Shown here in pieces: positions 23,193 through 31,745 of a stretch of 31,745 bases of DNA. Origin of the DNA: Ichthyophthirius multifiliis. Taxonomy: Eukaryota; Ciliophora; Oligohymenophorea; Hymenostomatida. Position numbers and translations under genes: made by a program. Location: assembly GCF_000220395.1 (NCBI RefSeq), contig NW_004086896.1, positions 1 through 31,745 on the forward strand, in the 5' to 3' direction. The stretch's first letter is position 1. Every line of letters begins with the position of its first letter. Below the pieces are notes generated by a model. It had not been told where the DNA came from. It saw only the letters and a program-made list of their open reading frames with translations, and did no database searches.

Positions 23193-23645
23193 ATTTGTAT
23201 TTTTTATTTTTTTTAAATATTTTTTTTTAAAGTTTTATAATGGAATAAGTAATATTGTTTTTTTTTTAATTTTTATTAAAATAAAAGAAACATGTAATTT
23301 TTGTAAAATAATTAAGTCTCTTGTTTAATAATATTTATTGTATATTTTTATTTGCTATTGAATTTATATCTTTTAATTTTTTTATTTCATGCCCGTTTTC
23401 AAAATTTAATTATATTGTTTAATTTATGTTTTTCATAAATTGCTTTTTAAGTTTTTTTTTTTTTCTTAAATATCGTTTTATAATATTAATAAACAAAATT
23501 AATCTTTTTTATTTTATTTATATGTAATTTTAATTAATTGTTAAAATTTGATTTATATAAAAATCAATTTAAAAACAATCACATATTTTTCAAAAAATTA
23601 ATAAAATAAATTATAAAAAATATAATTTTATAAAATAAATAAAAA
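23193..23645. other. AT-rich spacer, promoter side of V-ATPase a
   Basis: 453 bp between the V-ATPase a start (minus) and the 3' end of the LMBR1-family gene (minus). A/T runs only. It should hold the V-ATPase promoter and the LMBR1 gene's 3' UTR. No motif was recognised. Confidence 0.55.
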
Positions 23646-25366
23646 TCATTCTTTATCAATCAATCTTATAAAATATGAACTTCTATCGATTTCTACATGT
23701 TAAGGTTATGAATGAATTTTTCCTTCTTCTTCCATTCTTGCTTCTCTAACGATTCCAAAACCTTCCCCTATTAATTACTAATTGAAATCTTCACTAAATT
23801 TAAATACTTAAAGTCCAATTAAATTTAAAATTCTATTGTAAAAATTAAGATAATGTAATAATACAAGTACAACCATTACAGCAGGAAAAGTTAATGTGAA
23901 ATGTTTACCTAGAATTGGAATGTTTTCAACATCCCCAAGTACATTATTTATTTGTGTATTTTTAACATTTATCATGTCAAGAAAATTATAACATAAAGGG
24001 ACTGTAGTCCTTGTTAAATTCACACAAATAAATAATAAACTACCAGCATCAGTATTATTATTAGAATATAATCCATAAAAACCGCTAATCTTATTTTTAA
24101 AAAGCCCGTATTAAGATTAAAAAAGCATGAAAAAAATAAGAGCTAAAATAAAAATATGTAAATAAAATACATCTATTTAATACTACTAAAACATATTAAA
24201 TATGTATGCTAAGGCAGAGTATTATTTATCATAAAAAAGACTAACTTCACTTTCTAAAATTATTAAAGAAATTATATAAAATAATACAATCCAGACTATT
24301 TTCATTTAACTTTTCCATTAAATATACCAATACCATTATAAAGTATTTCTTAATTCTGCCATCCAACCTCTATGAGGTCTATAAATACTCGAAAATATTT
24401 ATTAATCTTCCAAATTATATTAACTATTTATTACATCTTATACCCAAAAAGCCTCCCTTAATAATAAATTCATACTATTTCTTGATCTATTTTTTTTTTA
24501 TAAAACTATTATTTATAATTAATATACCTTTTTATTTCTCCTAATAAATGTTTTATTTATGTTCTAAGTTCAACTATATATTCAAAATTATATTCAGGGA
24601 CAGGTGATGATTTTAAAGAACTCTATTTTGCATTTCTGAGTTCTTGAATAACTTAAGTAGAAATTGCTTCTGGAATAAAATTTATAACATTTTCGCAATA
24701 GTCGAGTATTTCTAAATTATCTCTTTCAACATTTTTTATAAGGACTATTTTTTATAATAAATCCAAAAGGTTTTATAAAGAACTTTACTGATCTTATTTC
24801 AATTATGCAACTTTGAAGTATATATACTTTAAATGCATGTCATTATTAATTGTTTTTAATTAGGCTTTTGGAATTGCAACTAATGAATAAGATAACATTA
24901 CTATTATTTAAAATATTCCACTAGAATTTGAAAGAGCTTTTAAAAAAGCAAAAATATCTAAATTATCAATAAGTTACCATGCATATAAAACATAAATAAA
25001 CCCTAAGACTATAGATATTAATAATATAAAATATGTTCCACTTTTTTTAACTGTGGATTGCCATTTTTTTTATTAATCTAAATAACCTGATTATTAGTAA
25101 CTTTATAAGATTGGAATTATTAACCAAGATAGTAATTGAAGAGTCCAATATAATGAAAAAGTTATGTTAGAAGTCTACTCTAAATTATTTATATTTAAAG
25201 ATAAATCTTAAGGAAAATATAATAGTTAAGAAAAACATACAAATAAAGATACATATGTTATCAGTTAAACAAAATACGATACCTCTTTATTACTGTATGA
25301 ATATATAAAGTAAATAAAAAATATTGACAAAACTATGAATTATGTGTATAATTATTCTTCTTGCAT
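23646..25366 (-). CDS. LMBR1-family multi-pass membrane protein (LMBRD2-like)
   Basis: LMBR1/LMBRD2 proteins are nine-pass or so membrane proteins of plasma membrane and endolysosomes, some acting in receptor signalling or trafficking. Exons are 25366-24528 and 24486-23646, with a 41-nt intron interrupting an Arg codon, giving 559 residues. The N-terminal half has several spans (FIVLSIFFIYFIYSYSN, TYVSLFVCFSQLLYF, TFSLYWTLQLLSWLIIPIL). It then has a long soluble helical loop, and a second membrane half including VWIVLFYIISLIILESEVSL, FYLHIFILALIFFMLFQSQY and GSLLFICVNLTRTTVPLCYN. The NLTRTTVPLCYNFL block and the YGLFK turn are characteristic of LMBRD2-type members. The tail is charged (ARMEEEGKIHSQPQHVEID). 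The start is the ATG that opens the frame (MQEEQLYTQF). The gene looks intact. Confidence 0.9.
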
Positions 25367-25515
25367 ATTTAATTTATTTTATAATTTATTTTCTAATTTT
25401 TATTTTGATTTATTTAAAAAAAACAAATGCAAATTTATATTTTAATATTTTTTTATTTTTTATTTTTTTAATAAGATAATTATTATTTTATTATTTTTTT
25501 GATTTTTGATTTTTT

Positions 25516-25894
25516 TCAATTTTTAACATAACCAAGAATTTTGCCTGCTTTTTATATGTCGACACCTCCACATTTTCTATCTAAGCAGAATTCGACATAT
25601 TTCTTTTCAGACATTTTAAAGCAGTTTCTTAAGCAAAGTTCTAAAATTTTATAATTAAAAAAAATTATTCATGAAAAAAAACTAAAAAATCTTATAATAA
25701 TTATAAATAATATTATTACATTATTCAAGTCCTGATTGTCCATTAATTAATTAATCTCTTAAAATTTACTAATATTAAACATGTTTTTCTTAATCATTTG
25801 GACCTTCTTTCATTTTTGGGAACGATTCAATAAAGTCAAAATAGTGTATATGGGCTTTATGTACTGGGGTATGAACAATTTATGCAGTATTCAT
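25516..25894 (-). CDS. Small twin-cysteine protein, small-Tim-like
   Basis: Exons are 25894-25720 and 25640-25516, with a 79-nt intron, giving 99 residues. The N-terminal half is HTPVHKAHIHYFDFIESFPK followed by a Gln-rich helix. The C-terminal half holds CLRNC (Cys61, Cys65), eleven residues, then CLDRKC (Cys77, Cys82), that is CX3C-X11-CX4C, followed by GGVDIQKAGKILG. Small Tim chaperones of the mitochondrial intermembrane space have CX3C-X(11-16)-CX3C with a similar CLDRC block, so this could be a divergent small Tim or another Mia40-type intermembrane-space protein. The extra residue in the second pair is atypical. The splice is needed to bring the cysteine half into phase. The coding call is firm; the family is tentative. 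Its neighbours give no functional hint. Confidence 0.6.
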
Positions 25895-26249
25895 TAAATA
25901 AAATTGAATGTATATATTTTTTTTTCCTTTAATTTATTTATCAAAATTTAGTAAAAATATTTATTTAATATAAAAAAATAATAATAAATTTAATATAAAT
26001 ATAATAATATATTTTTATATCTAATATTAATTTTTGTTATAAATAATAAAATTAAATATTATAACATTTTCTTTATAAAAATGAATATAAAAACTATTTT
26101 TTTAATTATTTCATTTATATTTTTCTATTAATTTGATATAATTATTAATCATAGTTTTGTTTTCTCCTAATAAAAAAGGACTTAGAAATATATTAGAATT
26201 GAAATCAATACATTTAATAATAATATTTATTTCACATTTAATTTATTAT
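25895..26249. other. AT-rich spacer
   Basis: 355 bp between the start of the small twin-cysteine gene and the 3' end of the PX gene, both minus. A/T runs only; no gene, RNA or motif was recognised. Confidence 0.55.
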
Positions 26250-28475
26250 TCATTTTCTTTGATTTCTTATATTCTAATACATTATATCCATTAAGCTATT
26301 TTTTAAAATTTAATTTTTATATATTTAGAATAAAATACCGATTTCTTCGTTTTTTTAAATAAATTCATTTATATCTTCAAAAGTATATTTTATAATATAA
26401 TGAATATTATTTTATTCTTATTTTATTATCTTCATTTTGTATAAATAACTTATATATTTCATTCCTGAATAATATCTTTGAAAATAATAGGTGTCTTTAA
26501 TTATTTATTAATTATCTTCTTCTTATTTTAATATGGTATAACTTTAAAGCTTTTTTTTTTTTGAATAATAAAAAAAATATTTTATCAATTTTATGTATAT
26601 ATTTTTTAATATACTAACTAATTCCATTCTTATCTATTTTCAGTAAGCTAAAATAATACTTCTTATGCCGATGTTTTCAGGCAAAAAGAAATTTTTTTAA
26701 ATTTGTCTTCAGATTATTATTATTTTATAGATATTTAATTATCTAATTCATATATATTTTACCATTAATCTTAATTTTAATCTAGAATTTATATAAAATC
26801 TTCTAAAACATAATTTTTATTTAGATTTTTGTTATATTCAATATTTTTTAATGGACTAGGTAAATCTTAATATGCTTCTATATTTTAAACAAGTAATTGT
26901 TTAGGCACATTTTATGGTTTTACAAATTTTATATATTCTTCAAAACTTTTATCATCAATAATTAATTATCGAGAAATTTTATTTAAGTTTTATTAATGAA
27001 TTTCAAAATAAGTTTTAAATAATTTTAAAGCATATTTTTTGCATTGTTTTGGTTATTTTTTTAATATATGAGCCTCTTTATTTAATTTTTTTTTATTTTT
27101 AAATATTTTATTTTACTAAAATTAAGCTTTTTTATATTCTAAAAAGTAAGAGAGCAATAAGCATCTATGAATAATTAAGCAGCTTTGAAATTATATATTA
27201 ATGTATTTATTTTTTTATAAATGAAAATAATATTTTTTTATAATTAAATTTACAAGGATTTTTCTCTAAGTCCATTAAATCTAAAACAAGTTTTAAACCT
27301 TTACAACATACTATATGCACATCATTATTATAATCTTTTTAACACATTAAAGATATTTCGATTATTCCTTTTAGTTTATTTTATCCCTTTTTTACACATT
27401 ATATTTGCTAATTTTTTTTTTTTTTTCAAATATATACATTTAAAATTAATGGTATAAACGCTGTACATAGGATAGGCTTTTCTATAAAATAAAAATCTCT
27501 AAATTTTCTATTTTTTTTTTAATATAAATTAATTTTTACAAAAAATAAAATTAACTAAAATCTATATATTGAATTTTCTTAGTTAATATTAAGTTTTTCT
27601 AATATTTAAAGCATTTATTATTCATATTCATTTTAAGGTATTAAAGTTACCGAGTCTCTTATTTATTGATTTTTTTCTAATTAACCATCTTTTAATGAAT
27701 CTATTTTTTCTCTATAATAATCTTATATATTATGTTTTCTGAATTCCTCTTTTTTTTTAAAAAAAAAAAAAAATTAATTAATAATTTATACTATACTTTA
27801 CCAAATATATTTATAAAATCAAGAAATTCCCAAATTTATTATTCTTAATAATGCTTAAATAAAAAATTGAGAAATTCTAAATTATAAAAATAAATATTTA
27901 TTTTAATTAATATTAATTTTTAAACCATTTAATTGATTTTTTCTTTTTTCTATAGTTTTTTAATTCATGGAACCTATCAATTTTTTTTTAGGAAAATTAT
28001 CAAATTAAAGTTATTTATATTTATAATCAAGCTTAATATAATAAATAATAAACATTTTTAAAATAAAAAAGATATTAATACTTTTATTTTCAAAGTTCTA
28101 AATTAAGAATAGCGCCTTTATATTTAATAATTAATCATATTAGTAGTTACTTTAATATAATACAACTAAAAGAAATTTATAAATGACTATAAAAAATATA
28201 TTTATATTTACTGTAAATTATTCTCTATTGTTTTCAACATTTAATGTGTTTTCGATTTCAATATTTTAAATTGTATTCATATTTTATATATTATAATAGA
28301 ATTCTTGCTTTATTTTTTGATTTATTTTATATTATTCTGATTTAAAAAGATTGTTAGAATCTCTGTTTATATAAGTATCTTAGTTTTCATTTTTATCTAT
28401 ATCATGTTCACTATAAAACAAAAGTTAATCTAAATCTCCATAAGATTTAATTTTTCTCATTACATTTTTAATCAT
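26250..28475 (-). CDS. PX-domain (phosphoinositide-binding) protein, intron-rich
   Basis: PX domains bind phosphoinositides, often PI3P on endosomes. Exons I support (minus): 28475-28212, 28115-28082, 28031-27926, 27876-27802, 27748-27556, 27507-27438, 27407-27254, 27182-27117, 27075-26615 and 26549-26250. Introns are 41-71 nt plus one of 30 nt. The PX core spans several exons: RYSQFRTLKIK, then FDNFPKKKLIGSMNQKTIEK and RKNQLNEFLNFLFKHY, with IWEFLDF. About 410 further residues are helical and hydrophobic-patterned (ILCTAFIPLILNQIQ, VHIVCCKGLKLVLDLMDLEK, AQLFIDAYCSLTF, CLKTSAQEVLFQLTENRQEW). They could form an armadillo-like array, which is inference. Between the first and second listed exons the phase requires at least one more short exon; a 20-nt piece (28167-28186) would fit but is not proven. 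Total is about 580 residues, with TGA at 26250-26252. Confidence 0.75.
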
Positions 28476-28960
28476 TTAATTAGATATTATTTTTTATTTA
28501 TATTAAATAATTTATCTCAAAATAATAGTGTTTGTACTTAATATTAAAATATTAATATATAAAAAGAAATTATAATTATTTTTCATAAATAATTATAAAG
28601 TTTATTTTATATAATTTTATTAATATTCAATATAATAAATAAATATAATATAAAAAATATGAAATAATAAATTTGTGATTTATAATAATAATATTTTTTA
28701 ATTTTAAAAATAATAAACTAATTTAATTCAAAACTCTAAAAAATTACTATTTACTTTAAACATATTACATAATATTATATAAAACTTTTAATATTTTAGT
28801 ATAATCAAATATATAAATTAATTATTATAAAAATCCTTATAATATATAAATAAACTAAAAAAATTAGATTTTTTTTCAGGAATATAATTAAATTAAAAAT
28901 TATATAATTATTGAAAAACATTTAAGTATTAATTAATCTAAACAATTATTTTTTAAAAAA
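28476..28960. promoter_or_regulatory. Divergent spacer between PX gene and nucleotidyltransferase gene
   Basis: 485 bp of A/T runs between two head-to-head start codons, presumed to contain both promoters. No specific element was recognised. Confidence 0.5.
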
Positions 28961-30282
28961 ATGAATTTGCCTAAAAAATTAATATATTAAGGAATATAAA
29001 TTGTAAAGGAATCAAATTATAATATTTTACATAATTAGCTAGTTTATTATATAAAAAAATTATTATATATGATTAAAAACAGACCAAATTTAATTGAATA
29101 ATTAAAAAGCTAAATTAGTGTATTCATAGATGCAAGTTGGAAAAATCTAGAAGATATATTCGCTTTGAAAAAATTAGTTATTTTATTAAATTTACATCGC
29201 ATACTAAACATTACATATTACTTTCATTAATATAATCATTAATAATTTTATGATAATAAAAAATATAGAATTGAATTTTAAGGATACTTTTTTGAAGAAA
29301 AAAAATAAATAAATATAAATAAAGATATTTTTTTAAATTATATATAATCTTAATAACCTTAAAATAATTAAATTGAATAATAAATTAATTAAATCGAAAT
29401 TATAGTTGCTTTTATATCTAAAATATTATATAATAAATACAAACAAAAAACTATTTGCTATATTTTAGGTTCATTTTATTCGGGAACGTAAATTAAATGC
29501 TTTTCTGATGTCGATTTGGCTATTTTTATAGAGAATGAAGATTAAATTTATTAATATTTATATGATTATTTCACTGTAAATTAAGATTATAAATAATTTT
29601 TTTCAATTAATTTTATTAAAAATACTAAGGTCCCTATTCTTGAATTTAATTGTAGTTTTTAACTAAAAATAGATCTTTCTTTTAATAATTTTAATGCAAA
29701 AAAAAATACAGAAATAATTTATTAATTTATAAGTTATGATGATATATTTAGATAACTACTCATTATTGTAAAATTATGGGCTTATAATAATTAAATTGGG
29801 GGAAAATATTCATTAAATTCACATTGCTTATCAATTATGACAATTTTTTTCTTGTAATAAAAAAATTTATTGCCTTAAATTGAAAATAAATTGGATTAAA
29901 AATAAGAGTATTTAATAAAAATTTAATAGCAAAATTTAAATGAATTATTTTATTAATTTATTGTAGTTTTATCATGATTATGTATTTTCATAAAATTTTA
30001 AATAAGTAATAAATATTAAGTAAATTTAAAAATAATGATATTCAATTTTTCGATTCTAAGAATATTTTATATATATAAGATTCGAGTGATCCGACAGTAT
30101 TTATTGGACCAAAATATTTATTTGATAATGAAAATTTTAAAAATATAATATCTTTAAATTTAGAAAATCTAAAATAATTTAAATAAAATAATGATTATAA
30201 TATATTAAATATATTATTTAATTAAAATATAATATAATAAATTTTGGATTTTTAGTAATAACAAATATAAAATACTTAATGA
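28961..30282 (+). CDS. Non-canonical poly(A)/poly(U) polymerase (Cid1/TRF4/TUTase-type nucleotidyltransferase)
   Basis: Adds nucleotides to RNA 3' ends; UTP versus ATP preference cannot be read here. Exons are 28961-29962 and 30007-30282, with a 44-nt intron, giving 425 residues. The DNA polymerase-beta-like catalytic core is clear: YILGSFYSGTQIKCFSDVDL with Gly170-Ser171 and the metal-binding Asp183 and Asp185 (G-S-x11-D-x-D). The third carboxylate is Asp238 in FQLKIDLSF. The PAP/OAS1-type central helices follow: LLIIVKLWAYNNQIGGKYSL then NSHCLSIMTIFFLQQ. The spliced second exon supplies the C-terminal poly(A) polymerase-associated region (FFDSKNILYIQDSSDPTVF). The first 150 residues are a helical, Gln/Asn-rich extension without a recognised RNA-binding domain. 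Candidate roles are RNA decay marking or small-RNA 3' tailing. Ciliates have several such enzymes, so this may be nuclear, cytoplasmic or RdRP-associated. Confidence 0.92.
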
Positions 30283-30442
30283 TTATTTCTAAGGCTAAAA
30301 TACAATGTTATATAATAAACTTTTTAAATAATTTGTTATGTTTAATTCCAAAAAAAAAATGTATATTTATAAAAAAAAAAATATTACAAAAATAAAATTT
30401 AAATAAATTAAATAAAAATTTATTGAAAAATAATTATTCTAT

Positions 30443-30503
<61 letters not shown>

Positions 30504-31745
30504 TAATGTTTTTCAAAATAAAGATGTCTTTTTCATAAGACTTATAAAAAGTTAACTCATCTAACTATAACTTTATTATAAATTTTTAAAGATAATATCT
30601 ATAATTAAAATAAAATACAAATTATAAACGAAAAAATTAAAACATTTTCAAAAAAGAAGAATTAGAGAATAATTAAAAAAAATATATTTAATTGTTATTT
30701 CTATTTATTTTTTTAAATATTATTAAGATTAAAAATAAATAGATATAACAATTATTAAATAAATATTTCTATAAGATATTTATTTATTTGATCCTATTAA
30801 ATATTTCGGTGTATTAAAAATAAAACGATTTAAATGAAAAAGTAAAAGATGAAAGATTATCAAATATATTTAAGTCAAATTGAAAATTAATATTATAATC
30901 GCACTAATAAAACTAAAATACTTAATAATAATAGTTTTACTAATATTAAGAAGAGTTAGTAATCATTATTTAATAAATTTATCTCATATTAAAAAATTTA
31001 ATGATATTTATTTAAATATTTTTTTAACTAAAAATAATAATAATATAATTATAATAAAAAATTAAGTAAAAAAATAATTATGAAACGATTTGTAAAAAAA
31101 ATCAAATTAAAAATTTAATAAATGAATAGTAATCTATAAAATAGTAAATAAATATAATATTAATAGTTATAAAAATTGGAATAACAAGTAAATTAAAAGA
31201 AATAGGTGTTTGAATAATAACAATAAAAAAAATTAATTAATAAAAAATAATCTTAAAAAATTTGTAAAGCGAAAAAAGATAGATTTTAAATACTTAAATT
31301 AAATAATCAAATAAATTAAAAAAAGGTAAAAGTTACATAGTAATAATAATAGTGTTTTGATAAAACTAAAAATACAAAATAGCAAATATAAAATAACTAT
31401 TTAAAATAATTATTAAAGTCATTTTCAAGAAAAATAAAATTTAAAAAAAATTAAAATATTTTAAACGATTAATGTTCATATAAACACAAAAATTTACATA
31501 TTACTTATGCTCAAACTAAAATTAGAATTAATATAAAATATGCACTTACTAAATGACAAAATTTATTATTTTAAAATAATAATACTTCTATAAATTTTTA
31601 AAAGCTACAATATAATAATTTATTATAAAATTTAAAATTAATTCCAAATAATAATAATAAATCCATATATTTTAATAAATAATAAAATATAAATAATTAT
31701 TAGAATAAAATATTAAAAACCATTTTCTAAATAAAAATAAAGTAA
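30283..31745. other. AT-rich window end, no supported gene
   Basis: About 1.46 kb downstream of the nucleotidyltransferase gene. It starts with poly-A stretches, then the (AT)n tract. The frame at 30506-30883 is open for 125 codons when TAA/TAG are read (MFFKIKMSFSQDLQKV...), and its downstream continuation past one TGA stays open to about 31210. It is Lys/Asn/Ile-rich and I recognise nothing in it, so I do not call it as a gene. The remainder is A/T noise. Confidence 0.5.
30445..30500. repeat. (AT)n microsatellite
   Basis: Uninterrupted AT dinucleotide repeat of about 28 units in the spacer after the nucleotidyltransferase gene. Such tracts are prone to slippage and misassembly. Confidence 0.95.

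Noticed and set aside
30506-31210. Open frame of 125 codons plus a further open stretch after one TGA
   Set aside because: Lys/Asn/Ile-dominated, no recognised motif, and no splice sites that give a convincing joined protein. It was left as spacer.
1-31745. Transposons, integrated viral elements, tRNA or rRNA genes
   Set aside because: No transposase, reverse transcriptase, integrase or capsid pattern was read in any frame. No tRNA-like B-box with cloverleaf arms and no GC-richer RNA gene stood out by eye.

Overview
The window looks like macronuclear DNA of an oligohymenophorean ciliate, Tetrahymena/Ichthyophthirius-like. Every convincing reading frame uses TAA and TAG as glutamine and ends at TGA. 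Introns are short (mostly 41-112 nt, one of 30 nt), AT-rich and GT...AG. Spacers are almost pure A/T. The extreme AT bias of exons and spacers fits Ichthyophthirius somewhat better than Tetrahymena, but that is inference. Ordinary stop-to-stop ORFs miss nearly all of these genes, so the models here were built by reading TAA/TAG as Gln and splicing by eye.

Layout: (-) 73-881 Tim44-like/mL45-type mitochondrial protein; (+) 2997-4897 ciliate-type coiled-coil protein of unknown function, five exons; (-) 6719-7351 LITAF-like cysteine protein; (+) 8068-9964 alpha/beta hydrolase with a polyQ/N tail; (-) 10220-11065 unrecognised basic protein; (-) 11275-13700 STT3 oligosaccharyltransferase; (+) 14202-14675 eIF1; (-) 14905-16612 vacuolar-sorting-receptor homologue, 5' end unresolved; (-) 17073-17444 COX6B/COA6-like twin-Cys protein; (+) 19178-20346 DUF2804 protein; (-) 20710-23192 V-ATPase subunit a; (-) 23646-25366 LMBR1-family membrane protein; (-) 25516-25894 small twin-cysteine protein; (-) 26250-28475 PX-domain protein with at least ten introns; (+) 28961-30282 Cid1/TUTase-type nucleotidyltransferase. 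The last 1.4 kb and several 1-2 kb spacers hold simple repeats and weak open frames only.

This is mostly a set of independent eukaryotic housekeeping genes, not an operon or a gene cluster. A loose theme is the endomembrane system: STT3, the sorting receptor, V-ATPase a, the LMBR1 protein, the PX protein and possibly the LITAF-like protein all act on ER-to-vacuole membranes. Three genes (Tim44-like, hydrolase, DUF2804) each show one single-nucleotide phase change in an A-run or TAA repeat. This is most simply read as sequencing or assembly slips, but it is worth checking. I saw no rRNA, tRNA, CRISPR array, telomeric C4A2 repeat, or recognisable transposon or viral element. I found no convincing previously undescribed multi-gene system.
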